Source of the DNA: Pseudomonas fluorescens
Lineage (GTDB): Bacteria > Pseudomonadota > Gammaproteobacteria > Pseudomonadales > Pseudomonadaceae
Length of the DNA: 64,000 nt
Reading direction: 5' to 3'
NCBI RefSeq assembly: GCF_003732425.1
Contig: NZ_MOBX01000004.1
Span: forward strand, 1-64,000
The translations under genes were made by a program, and so were the position numbers. Below are positions 16,770 through 24,161 of this stretch, one piece after another (within the stretch, counting starts at the first letter, position 1; each line of letters begins with the position of its first letter). Under the pieces are notes generated by a model, which saw only the letters and a list, made by a program, of their open reading frames with translations, made no database searches and had not been told where the DNA came from.

Positions 16770-17951
16770 TTATTCCAAAGCCGCAGCCGGCCCGAAGAAC
16801 TCATAACGGCTCTGCTTCTCCGGTACACCCAGCGCTTTCAAATGCCGTTTGATCGCCCCCATGAAACCCTTCGGCCCAAGGAAGTACGCATCGACATCAC
16901 GCTTAGCCGGCAACCACTCGCCCAGCAGCGCCTGATCCAGCATCCCGACCTTGTCCGCCGCCGGGCTCACACCGTCATCTTCGGCGTAGCAGTAAAAACG
17001 CTTGAGTTGCGGATGACGCGTCGCCAGCTCATCAATCCAGTCGCGGAACGCATGCACGCTGCCATTGCGCGCGCAGTGGATAAAGTGCACCGGACGCTCG
17101 GTTTCCAGCGCTGCCTCAAGCATCGCCAGGGTCGGCGTGATGCCGACGCCACCACTGATTAGCACCAGCGGTTTGTCGCTGGCGGTCAAGGTGAACTCAC
17201 CCGATGGCGGGAACAGTTGAATGCTCGCGCCGACCTGCAGTTGATCGTGTAAGTGGTTGGAGGCACGGCCACCCGGTTCGCGTTTGACGCTGATGCGGTA
17301 TTGACCGTTGTTCGCCAAGGCTGACAGCGAGTAGTTGCGGCGGATCTCTTCGCCATCGAGGATCAGCTTCATGCCGATGTACTGACCCGGTTCGGCGGCG
17401 AGAATCGGGCCTTTGTCTGCCGGCTCGAAGTAGAACGAAACGATTTCCGCACTCTCCTCGACCCTGGCCGCGACGATGAACTCACGCGCCCCGCGCCAGC
17501 CGCCAACGGCGTGTTCTTTCTGGTCGTAGATCGCCGTTTCGGCGCCGATCAGAATGTCCGCCAGTTGGCCGTACGCCGCGCCCCAGGCGCTCATCACTTC
17601 TGGCGTGGCGATCTCTTCGCCAAGCACTTCGGAAATCGCCCGCAGCAGGCAGGCGCCGACAATCGGGTAGTGCTCCGGGAGAATCTGCAGGGCGACGTGC
17701 TTGTTGATGATCTTCACCACCAGATCGCCCAACTGGTCGAGCTGATCGATGTGCCGCGCATACATCAACACGCCGTTGGCCAAGGCGCGTGGCTGGTCAC
17801 CGCTGGCCTGGTGGGCCTGGTTAAACAGCGGGCGGACTTCAGGGTATTCAGAGAGCATCATGCGGTAAAAATGAGTGATCAGCGCTTCACCGCCGCTTTC
17901 CAGCAGGGGCACGGTGGATTTGACGATGGCACGATCCTGAACGCTAAGCAT
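16770..17951 (-). CDS. hmp: Flavohaemoglobin, nitric oxide dioxygenase
   Basis: A 393-aa protein of standard Hmp/Fhp architecture. The N-terminal globin domain (about 1-138) includes the distal part around SGGEALITHFYRMML and the proximal His region VALQILPEHYPIVG. The FAD-binding domain carries RRNYSLSA (about 206-213), and the NAD(P)H-binding domain has LISGGVGITPTLAML (about 268-282). It converts NO to nitrate using O2 and NADH. It is divergent from the sigma54 activator gene, with a sigma54 promoter, an IHF site and three activator sites between them. In P. aeruginosa this pair is called fhp/fhpR. AGGAGT lies before the ATG. Confidence 0.96.
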   Translation of the reverse strand: MLSVQDRAIVKSTVPLLESGGEALITHFYRMMLSEYPEVRPLFNQAHQASGDQPRALANGVLMYARHIDQLDQLGDLVVKIINKHVALQILPEHYPIVGACLLRAISEVLGEEIATPEVMSAWGAAYGQLADILIGAETAIYDQKEHAVGGWRGAREFIVAARVEESAEIVSFYFEPADKGPILAAEPGQYIGMKLILDGEEIRRNYSLSALANNGQYRISVKREPGGRASNHLHDQLQVGASIQLFPPSGEFTLTASDKPLVLISGGVGITPTLAMLEAALETERPVHFIHCARNGSVHAFRDWIDELATRHPQLKRFYCYAEDDGVSPAADKVGMLDQALLGEWLPAKRDVDAYFLGPKGFMGAIKRHLKALGVPEKQSRYEFFGPAAALE

Positions 17952-17992
17952 AAGGTGACTCCTGAGCTTCTTGGAAAAGTTACCTAAGGGTT

Positions 17993-18008
17993 ATCAGTAT
18001 TCGTGCCA
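17993..18008 (-). promoter_or_regulatory. Candidate sigma54 promoter of hmp
   Basis: The minus strand shows TGGCACG-N4-CTGAT. The -24 element TGGCAC is perfect (18008 to 18003) and the -12 element (CTGA, 17997 to 17994) keeps the essential G at correct spacing. This fits the consensus TGGCACG-N4-TTGCW with two mismatches. Transcription would start about 30 bases upstream of the hmp ATG. The presence of a sigma54 activator gene next door supports it. Confidence 0.75.
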
Positions 18009-18025
18009 ACTAATTTATTCATATA

Positions 18026-18038
18026 AATCAATAGCTTG
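18026..18038 (+). promoter_or_regulatory. IHF binding site
   Basis: AATCAATAGCTTG matches the IHF consensus WATCAANNNNTTR at every defined position. It lies exactly between the sigma54 promoter and the three GT-N7-AC sites, where a DNA bend is needed to bring an upstream-bound activator to the polymerase. Confidence 0.7.
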
Positions 18039-18049
18039 AAATTTACGTA

Positions 18050-18105
18050 GTCATAAAGACTCAAAGCGCCTTATAGTCATCCCGACTACATCTTGTCTCT
18101 TTGAC
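18050..18105. promoter_or_regulatory. Three NorR/FhpR-type activator sites (GT-N7-AC)
   Basis: Three near-palindromic sites are seen: GTCATAAAGAC (18050-18060), GTCATCCCGAC (18076-18086) and GTCTCTTTGAC (18095-18105). Each has GT-N7-AC, and flanking TA/TC extends the symmetry in sites 1 and 2 (TAGTCA...GACT). The E. coli NorR sites have the same GT-N7-AC core and also come in threes. Here they sit about 70-120 bases upstream of the expected hmp start site. The third site ends 9 bases before the fhpR ATG, allowing autoregulation. Confidence 0.75.
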
Positions 18106-18114
18106 TACAAGACC

Positions 18115-19674
18115 ATGACCGCCAAATCCCTGCTCACCGCCCTGCTGCCTTTAGTTTCCGATCTGTCTCGCGAATTGCCCGAGGGCGAGCGTTATCGACG
18201 TTTGCTCGAAGCCATGCGCGCCCTGCTGCCCTGCGATGCGGCGGCGTTGTTGCGTCTCGACGGTGAATCGCTGGTGCCGCTGGCGGTGGACGGTTTAAGC
18301 ACCGACACCCTCGGTCGGCGCTTCAAAGTCAGCGAGCACCCGCGCTTCGAGATTCTGCTGAGTGGTGCCGGACCCACGCGCTTCGCCGCCGACAGCGACC
18401 TGCCCGACCCTTATGACGGCTTGGTCGACGGCCTCGACGAACACCTCGAGGTCCACGATTGCCTCGGCTGTCCTTTATTCGTCGATGAAAAACTCTGGGG
18501 CCTGATCACCCTCGACGCCCTCGATCCCGAGCGTTTCGAACCGATCGAACTCGACGCCCTGCAAGCCTTCGCCAGCCTCGCCTCAGCCACGGTCAACGCC
18601 GCCGAACGCATCCAGCGCTTGGCTAATCGTGCAGAAGACGAGCATCAGCGCGCCGAGGTTTATCGCCAAGCCAGCGGTCAGCAGCACCGCGAGATGATCG
18701 GCCAGAGCAAGGCGTTGAAAAAACTGGTGGAGGAAATCAATCTGGTCGGCGGCAGCGATCTGACCGTGTTGATTACCGGCGAAACCGGCGTCGGCAAAGA
18801 GTTGGTCGCCCAGGCGATCCACGCCGCTTCACCGCGCGCCGACCAACCGATCATCAGCCTCAACTGTGCCGCGCTTCCGGATACGCTTGTAGAAAGCGAA
18901 CTGTTCGGCCACGTGCGCGGCGCCTTCACTGGCGCCACCAGCGACCGTCGCGGCAAGTTCGAACTGGCCAATGGCGGCACGCTGTTTCTCGATGAAGTCG
19001 GCGAACTGTCGCTGACCGTGCAGGCGAAACTGTTGCGCGTTTTGCAGAGCGGCCAGTTGCAGCGCTTGGGCTCGGACAAGGAGCATCAGGTCGATGTGCG
19101 CCTGATTGCCGCGACCAACCGTGACCTGGCCGAAGAAGTGCGCAGCGGTCGCTATCGCGCCGACTTTTACCATCGCCTGAGCGTGTACCCGCTACGCGTG
19201 CCAGCGCTGCGTGATCGCGGCCGCGATGTGTTGTTGCTCAGTGGCTTCTTTCTTGAGCAGAACCGTTCGCGCATGGGCCTGAACAGCCTGCGCCTGAGCA
19301 GCGACGCCCAGGAAGCGTTGCTCGCCTACACTTGGCCGGGCAATGTGCGTGAACTGGAACACTTGATCGGGCGCAGTGCGTTGAAGGCGCTGGGCAACTG
19401 CCAGGTGCGGCCGAAGATTCTCAGCCTCAGTGCGGCAGATCTGGATCTGCCGCGTGATGTTGTGGATAACTCGGTTGAGCCGGTTGCCGGTGTTGTGCCT
19501 GAGATGCCGCTGATCAGCGGGGATCTGCGCAGTGCGACCGAGCAGTATCAGCGGCGTTTGATCAGTGCAGCGCTGGAACGCAATCAGGATAACTGGGCGA
19601 GTGCGGCGCGGGAGTTGGGGCTGGATCGGGCGAATCTTGGGCGGATGGCCAAGCGGTTGGGGATGAAAGGCTAA
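18115..19674 (+). CDS. fhpR: NO-responsive sigma54-dependent activator (NorR/FhpR type)
   Basis: A 519-aa enhancer-binding protein with three domains. The GAF sensor (about 20-180) has residues resembling the NorR non-haem iron ligands (DPYDG near 98-102, HDCLG near 114-118 with the Cys, LDALD near 133-137). The AAA+ domain has Walker A GETGVGKE (about 222-229), the sigma54-contact loop GAFTGA (about 265) and the Walker B region LFLDEVGEL. The C-terminal Fis-type helix-turn-helix is NWASAARELGLDRANL. NO binding in the GAF domain is expected to release ATPase activity and switch on the divergent hmp gene. This is the fhpR position in P. aeruginosa; E. coli calls the family norR. Confidence 0.93.
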   Translation: MTAKSLLTALLPLVSDLSRELPEGERYRRLLEAMRALLPCDAAALLRLDGESLVPLAVDGLSTDTLGRRFKVSEHPRFEILLSGAGPTRFAADSDLPDPYDGLVDGLDEHLEVHDCLGCPLFVDEKLWGLITLDALDPERFEPIELDALQAFASLASATVNAAERIQRLANRAEDEHQRAEVYRQASGQQHREMIGQSKALKKLVEEINLVGGSDLTVLITGETGVGKELVAQAIHAASPRADQPIISLNCAALPDTLVESELFGHVRGAFTGATSDRRGKFELANGGTLFLDEVGELSLTVQAKLLRVLQSGQLQRLGSDKEHQVDVRLIAATNRDLAEEVRSGRYRADFYHRLSVYPLRVPALRDRGRDVLLLSGFFLEQNRSRMGLNSLRLSSDAQEALLAYTWPGNVRELEHLIGRSALKALGNCQVRPKILSLSAADLDLPRDVVDNSVEPVAGVVPEMPLISGDLRSATEQYQRRLISAALERNQDNWASAARELGLDRANLGRMAKRLGMKG

Positions 19675-19679
19675 AAGCA

Positions 19680-19857
19680 CCCTCACCCTAGCCCTCTCCC
19701 AGAAGGAGAGGGGACTGATTGGGGGATATTGCAGAATTCTGCCGACGTGAAAGATCTTTACCGAATCCATAATCGACTCGGTCATTCAGGTCGATGTACA
19801 ACGTCAGACGCCGCGGTCGGCCCCCTCTCCCTCTGGGAGAGGGCTGGGGTGAGGGGC
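19680..19857. repeat. Inverted-repeat element with CCCTCACCC...GGGTGAGGG ends
   Basis: Long terminal inverted repeats are seen: CCTCACCCTAGCCCTCTCCC with AGAAGGAGAGGGG at 19681-19713, against CCCCCTCTCC and GGGAGAGGGCTGGGGTGAGG up to 19857. About 105 bases lie between them. There is no coding capacity for a transposase. It resembles small dispersed palindromic or MITE-like elements of pseudomonads. It fills most of the gap between fhpR and cheV. Confidence 0.65.
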
Positions 19858-19990
19858 TTTGGCTTTGCCTTTTGATCGAAACACAACCCGACAACTAACC
19901 TAAAGCCCACCCCTTTAACGCCGATAACCCGGCATCAATAGTTTCTGGCGATTTGCACCCTCGCCCACCACCTTTCCACAGAAGGTTCAT

Positions 19991-20893
19991 ATGTCCTCCA
20001 CCAAAGCCCGCGCAGACTCACTTTCGCTTCTGCTGTTTACCTTGCGCAGCGGCAAGCTGATGGCGATCAACCTGCTGAAAGTCAGTGAAATCATCCCCTG
20101 CCCGCCGCTGACCAAACTGCCGGAGTCGCACCCGCACGTGAAAGGCATCGCCACCCTGCGCGGTGCTTCGCTGTCGGTGATCGACCTCAGCCGCGCCATC
20201 GGCGAACGCCCGCTGGAAGACCCGAACGGCGGCTGCCTGATCGTCACCGACGTCAGCCGCTCCAAGCAGGGTCTGCACGTGCAGGCGGTGAGCAAAATCG
20301 TCCACTGCCTGACCACCGACATCAAACCACCGCCGTTCGGCTCCGGCGGTTCGCGCGCCTATATCACCGGCGTGACCTCGGTGGACGGCACGCTGGTGCA
20401 GGTGCTGGACATCGAAAAGGTTATCCACAGCATCGCCCCGGCGCAGATCGATATGGCCCCGACCGACCTGACGATGGAAGACGCCGAAGTGCTCGGCAAC
20501 GCGCGGATTCTGGTGGTCGATGACAGCCAGGTGGCGCTGCAGCAATCAGTACACACCCTGCGCAACCTTGGCCTGCAATGCCACACCGCACGCAGCGCCA
20601 AGGAAGCCATCGACTGCCTGCTCGACCTGCAAGGCACGGCCCAGCAGATCAACCTGATCGTCTCCGACATCGAAATGTCCGAAATGGACGGCTACGCTTT
20701 CACCCGCACTCTGCGCGAGACCCCGGACTTCGCCCATTTGTATGTGCTGCTGCACACCTCGCTCGACAGTGCGATGAACAGCGAAAAAGCGCGGCTGGCC
20801 GGGGCGAATGGCGTGCTGACCAAGTTCTCCTCGCCGGAACTGACCCACTGCCTGATCGAAGCGGCCAAACACGTCGCGGCCCACGGGCACTGA
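19991..20893 (+). CDS. cheV: CheV-type chemotaxis coupling protein (CheW-REC fusion)
   Basis: A 300-aa protein. An N-terminal CheW-like domain (about 15-155) contains FTLRSGKLMAINLLKVSEIIPCP and HVKGIATLRGASLSVIDLSRAIG. A C-terminal receiver domain (about 170-295) has the acidic pocket VVDDSQ, the phospho-acceptor Asp in LIVSDIEMSEMDG (about residue 228) and the lysine in TKFSSPEL. CheV proteins couple chemoreceptors to CheA and tune signalling by phosphorylation. No other chemotaxis gene is nearby. AGAAGG precedes the ATG. Confidence 0.93.
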   Translation: MSSTKARADSLSLLLFTLRSGKLMAINLLKVSEIIPCPPLTKLPESHPHVKGIATLRGASLSVIDLSRAIGERPLEDPNGGCLIVTDVSRSKQGLHVQAVSKIVHCLTTDIKPPPFGSGGSRAYITGVTSVDGTLVQVLDIEKVIHSIAPAQIDMAPTDLTMEDAEVLGNARILVVDDSQVALQQSVHTLRNLGLQCHTARSAKEAIDCLLDLQGTAQQINLIVSDIEMSEMDGYAFTRTLRETPDFAHLYVLLHTSLDSAMNSEKARLAGANGVLTKFSSPELTHCLIEAAKHVAAHGH

Positions 20894-20896
20894 GTT

Positions 20897-21379
20897 TTGG
20901 CCGAGACGTATTGTTTTCTGATGCGGCGCGATCTGACCAAGGACGCGCCGCAGCCGCTCTTGCCCCAAGGCATTGAACTGTGCACGTACTCCGTCGAACT
21001 GGCGGCGGACGTGCATCATTTGATGCAACTCGGTTATCGCGAAGGTGGCGGTCGGGTGCCGGCACTGGAGGTCTGGCAGCGGCAGTTCGAAAGCGATCCT
21101 GAATACGATCCGAGCCTGTGTTTAATTGCCCACGATGCCGAAGGCGTGGTCGGTGTGGCGCAATGCTGGACCAGCGCCTATATCAAGAATCTGGTGGTGC
21201 ATCCGCGCATGCAGGGGCGCGGACTGGGCCGGGCGTTGTTGCTCAATGCATTCAAGGTGTTTCAGCAACGGCGCGAAGGTTTTGTAGATCTGAAGGTGCT
21301 GGAAGACAACCGGCGGGCGCAGCGCTTGTATGAAAGTGCCGGGATGTATGTGGTCCGCCGCGAGCTGGTGCCGGACTGA
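20897..21379 (+). CDS. GNAT-family N-acetyltransferase (160 aa)
   Basis: A single GNAT domain. Motif A is KNLVVHPRMQGRGLGRALLLNAF (about 97-119, Q-x-x-G-x-G) and motif B is LKVLEDNRRAQRLYESAGM. The frame opens with TTG at 20897, three bases after the cheV stop; an ATG at 20921 is eight codons further in and has no better ribosome binding site. The tight spacing suggests co-transcription with cheV. The substrate is unknown. Confidence 0.78.
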   Translation: MAETYCFLMRRDLTKDAPQPLLPQGIELCTYSVELAADVHHLMQLGYREGGGRVPALEVWQRQFESDPEYDPSLCLIAHDAEGVVGVAQCWTSAYIKNLVVHPRMQGRGLGRALLLNAFKVFQQRREGFVDLKVLEDNRRAQRLYESAGMYVVRRELVPD

Positions 21380-21387
21380 TTAAAGTC

Positions 21388-21463
21388 AAAAGATCACAGC
21401 CTTCGGCAGCTCCTACAGGGAATCGCATATCCGTGTAGGAGCTGCCGAAGGCTGCGATCTTTT
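21388..21463. repeat. Inverted repeat, GCTGCCGAAGGCTGCGATC family
   Basis: AGATCACAGCCTTCGGCAGC followed by TCCTACAG, then CTGTAGGAGCTGCCGAAGGC and TGCGATCTTTT as its complement, make a long hairpin. It is a REP class distinct from the GAGCCTGCTCGCGA type; a second copy lies at 58585-58672. Followed by TTTT, it could double as a transcription terminator. Confidence 0.85.
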
Positions 21464-21535
21464 AGCGGTGTCCCAGGCAACAAAACTCTTTAGGCAGACT
21501 CCAACCTTGGCCACCCACGACCAAGGACACCCACC

Positions 21536-21862
21536 ATGAAAGCCCTCACCTTAAGCCTGCTCTGCCTCACCGCCCTCACCTCCCAGGCCCACGCCTCCAG
21601 CCCTGACGCCTGGGCCGCCTACGACAAAACCGTTCTCGCCAGTTGCACAAAGGCCAGCGGCCTGAAAAACGCCAAACCGGTCGGCACGCCCGCGCAATTC
21701 GACGACCGTGTCGGCTACACCGCTGTCCTGCTGCAAGGCCAATACCCGCAAAAACACATGAAAGGCCAGCAAGGCACCGAGCTGTGCCTTTACAACAAAC
21801 AATCGAAAACCGCCTTCGTCACCGAGTGGGACTCGATCCGTCCGACCGCCAAAGCCCAGTGA
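21536..21862 (+). CDS. Small exported protein of unknown function (108 aa)
   Basis: Signal peptide MKALTLSLLCLTALTSQAHA is cut after AHA (about residue 20). The mature part of about 88 residues has two cysteines (LASCTKASGL and TELCLYNKQS) that could pair. AAGGACACCCACC precedes the ATG, a good ribosome binding site. I do not recognise the family; related small periplasmic proteins are common in Pseudomonas. The frame opposite (21551-21871) is a shadow. Confidence 0.75.
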   Translation: MKALTLSLLCLTALTSQAHASSPDAWAAYDKTVLASCTKASGLKNAKPVGTPAQFDDRVGYTAVLLQGQYPQKHMKGQQGTELCLYNKQSKTAFVTEWDSIRPTAKAQ

Positions 21863-21945
21863 GTGGCGCATAACTTGCTTCGATCCGCGCCTGTGCGGTG
21901 GTTTTCCGCCACCGTTTCACACCCTGATTGAAGACAGATCGCTCG

Positions 21946-22695
21946 ATGAATACGACGTTTTCCTGCGTAGGCTGCGGCAAATGCTGCACCGACCACCATG
22001 TCCCGCTGACCCTGGCCGAAGCCCGCATGTGGGCGGCGGATGGCGGTCAAGTGATTGTGCTGGTGGAGGCTTTTCTCAGCAACGGCCTGGGTTTGCCGGC
22101 GCAGCAACGAGAACATGCCGAACGTCGCTCGGCGCTTGTTCGCAGCGGCGCGGCAGACGCCCATGTGGCAATCACCTTCGCCGCGTACAACATCGGCCCC
22201 TGTCGGAATCTTGACGAAGACAAGCTGTGCCGGATCTACGAGCGACGGCCGTTGGTGTGCCGCATTTATCCGGCGGAAATCAATCCGCATATCCCGCTCA
22301 CCCCTGCTGCCAAGGATTGCCCGCCGGAGTCGTGGCAACAGGGACCGGTGCTGATGGCCGGGGGCGAGTTGGTCGATCAGGAGCTGGTTGAATTGATTCA
22401 ACGTTCGCGCCAGGCCGATCGCGATGACATCGGCATCAAAGACGCGGTCTGCGCGATGCTGGGGATTCGTACCACAGCGCTAAAGGGCGACGGGTTTACT
22501 GCCTACTTGCCGAATATGGAGGCGTTTGCGGCGGTGATTGATCAGGTGACTGCCCAACCGTTGACGATGGCGCCGAGTGAGTGGGTGTTTCATCTGTCGG
22601 GCGATGATGTGGCCGGGCAGGTGTTGGCGGCCGGGGCACAGGTGGTGACGGAGCCGGCGCAGACGTATGCGTTTATCTCGCTGCGGGCGGCCTGA
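21946..22695 (+). CDS. YkgJ-family cysteine-cluster protein (249 aa)
   Basis: The N-terminal CVGCGKCCTDHHVPL and the central CRNLDEDKLCRIYERRPLVCRIYP give the spaced cysteines of the YkgJ/UPF0153 zinc- or iron-sulphur-cluster family. A later Cys (KDCPPES) completes the set. There is no signal peptide, so it is cytosolic. The ATG at 21946 is chosen over a TTG six codons upstream. The biochemical role of the family is not established. The C-terminal 110 residues are not recognised. Confidence 0.82.
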   Translation: MNTTFSCVGCGKCCTDHHVPLTLAEARMWAADGGQVIVLVEAFLSNGLGLPAQQREHAERRSALVRSGAADAHVAITFAAYNIGPCRNLDEDKLCRIYERRPLVCRIYPAEINPHIPLTPAAKDCPPESWQQGPVLMAGGELVDQELVELIQRSRQADRDDIGIKDAVCAMLGIRTTALKGDGFTAYLPNMEAFAAVIDQVTAQPLTMAPSEWVFHLSGDDVAGQVLAAGAQVVTEPAQTYAFISLRAA

Positions 22696-22726
22696 TCGGG
22701 GTTTTGCAGCGATCGAACTGGCCTCA

Positions 22727-22817
22727 TCGCTAGCAGGCTAGCTCCCACAGGTATCTCGGGCGTTCACATAATTTGTGTACGACACAGAACCCTGTGGGAG
22801 CTGGCTTGCCAGCGAAA
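22727..22817. repeat. REP-like inverted repeat, GGCTAGCTCCCACAG variant
   Basis: CGCTAGCAGGCTAGCTCCCACAG and the opposing CTGTGGGAGCTGGCTTGCCAGCG flank a spacer. The core differs from the main REP family (CTAGC/GGCTTGCCAGC instead of GCCTGCTCGC). Single half-copies of this variant recur at 24510 and 24653. Confidence 0.75.
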
Positions 22818-22870
22818 GGTCCGGCACAGGCAGTATCAATCGCCGCGTTGAACGCAGGCGGGAATAAAAC

Positions 22871-23110
22871 TCAGCGCTTGCCCATCGAACGACGGGTGCC
22901 CGGCGGCGCCATGCCCGGGGTCTTGGTGTGGCCGTTCTTGGCGCCGTTCTTGTACCACGGCTGGTTCGAGCCTTTGGCTGAGGCCAGCTCGCCCGGCTTA
23001 AACGGAAATTTGAACGCCGGGATATCGGCCTTGGTATCGCTGGTATCGGCCAGATCAGCCGAGACATCGCTCGCGGCGTCGTCAACCGGCGGCAGGGTCG
23101 GGGAAGTCAT
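22871..23110 (-). CDS. Small basic protein of unknown function (79 aa)
   Basis: The start at 23110 is fixed by GGAGC five bases upstream (GGAGCTTTT-ATG). The product has an acidic N-terminal half (SDVSADLADTSDTKAD) and a basic, Gly/Lys-rich end (KNGAKNGHTKTPGMAPP, then RRSMGKR). It has no membrane segment and probably little fixed structure. Similar short proteins are conserved across Pseudomonas genomes as far as I know, without assigned function. The overlapping frame at 22738-23085 is a shadow. Confidence 0.65.
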   Translation of the reverse strand: MTSPTLPPVDDAASDVSADLADTSDTKADIPAFKFPFKPGELASAKGSNQPWYKNGAKNGHTKTPGMAPPGTRRSMGKR

Positions 23111-23221
23111 AAAAGCTCCGGAAAGCAAAAAGTCGGGCCCGAACAGTGAGCCGCGAAGGCGCGCAGTATACCTGCGCGCCACGGCTCGGCACCTGAAGAT
23201 TTGCAGCGCACGCCGAACGGT

Positions 23222-23527
23222 TTACAGGTAGGTGATGGTGACGATGCCTTTGTCAGTCGAGGTCTTCAGCGCTTCGTAGCGCATGGAAATCGGCAGCGAC
23301 TGATGACTGCAGGCGTTGCGCTCAGTGTCGACATCGACTTTCACGCCGGGCTTGATTTCGATCTGGCGAGACTCACGATCAACAAACGCCCCGACCGGCC
23401 CGACCTGACAGCCCGAATCAACGATTTGCCCGGTGAAGCGGATCTCACCGGATTGACTGGCCGGCGCGGCGAACGCGGTGAGTGGAAGCAAGAGGAGCAC
23501 ATACGGCACAGCGGTTTTCAGCTTCAT
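23222..23527 (-). CDS. Small exported protein, fimbrial-subunit-like (101 aa)
   Basis: Signal peptide MKLKTAVPYVLLLLPLTAFA is cut near AFA-AP. The mature start (GEIRFTGQIVDSGCQV) resembles the first strand of chaperone-usher pilin subunits, with two cysteines (SGCQV and RNACSH) that could form the pilin disulphide. At about 80 residues the mature protein is shorter than a full pilin (about 150). No chaperone or usher gene is near. It may be a stand-alone or degenerate pilin-fold protein. Confidence 0.6.
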   Translation of the reverse strand: MKLKTAVPYVLLLLPLTAFAAPASQSGEIRFTGQIVDSGCQVGPVGAFVDRESRQIEIKPGVKVDVDTERNACSHQSLPISMRYEALKTSTDKGIVTITYL

Positions 23528-23707
23528 TTCAAGACACTCCCGGAGTGAGACCCAGTGAAGGTCTGGGCTACACAATGTTTATCCGCGTGCAGAGACGGAT
23601 CTTGAGAAGCGTAGTAGGCAAATAGTCCCTGATTGGGACTGATCGGTCCCTTTTGCGGACTGCTTAACAACAAATGGCCGTTAGAGATGTGGTGCCCAAT
23701 CAGACGT

Positions 23708-23777
23708 CTTCGCGAGCAGGCTCGCTCCCACAGGTGGACTGCGTTTCAAACTGTGGGAGCGAGCCTGCTCGCGAAGA
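23708..23777. repeat. REP palindrome pair
   Basis: CTTCGCGAGCAGGCTCGCTCCCACAG and its complement CTGTGGGAGCGAGCCTGCTCGCGAAG face each other around about 18 bases. It lies between the pilin-like gene and the DUF6124 gene. Confidence 0.9.
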
Positions 23778-23801
23778 ACGATGACGCGGTGTTCAGACGG
23801 A

Positions 23802-24161
23802 TTATGTCTGCGGATCAACCCGATCCAGCGCCCGGTTTACCGCCAGCTCGGCGAGCATGACGATCTGCTGGATCGCCAGCGCCTTACTGCGCTGCGGGCG
23901 ACTGAGCTGATCAGCCAGATCAGCGGCCATGACATTGGCTGAAGCCAGCGATTCGCAGGCGTGGGCGAGCAGGCTTTCGGTGTCGATGTTCGGGTGGATG
24001 AGGAACATCGTACTGGGCTGACGCGGTTTGACCGGTTCGGGGCAGAGGTAGAAATCGAGAGCGCGCTTGATGGCTTCGCGGGTTTTGATTTGATCGTCGG
24101 CGCGGAGGGCGTCTTCGAGTGGGGTTGTTTCGATGGGGGGATCGGGTACGGGCTTAGTCAT
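23802..24161 (-). CDS. DUF6124-family protein (119 aa)
   Basis: The C-terminal 75 residues carry the family pattern: MFLIHPNIDTESLLAHACES, then LASANVMAADLADQL and IQQIVMLAELAVNRALDRV. A Pro/charged N-terminus (MTKPVPDPPIETTPLED) precedes it. The family is abundant in Pseudomonas, small, cytosolic and helical, of unknown role. The start at 24161 is set by AGGAA 7 bases upstream. The gene is preceded by a long structured leader (24162-24453) with complementary segments that could bury or release this ribosome binding site. Confidence 0.85.
   Translation of the reverse strand: MTKPVPDPPIETTPLEDALRADDQIKTREAIKRALDFYLCPEPVKPRQPSTMFLIHPNIDTESLLAHACESLASANVMAADLADQLSRPQRSKALAIQQIVMLAELAVNRALDRVDPQT

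Noticed and set aside
18018..18031. Possible ANR/FNR dyad (TTCAT-N4-ATCAA) between hmp and fhpR
   Set aside because: One half-site deviates from TTGAT, and the same bases give a perfect IHF consensus at the position a sigma54 system requires, so IHF is the simpler reading.
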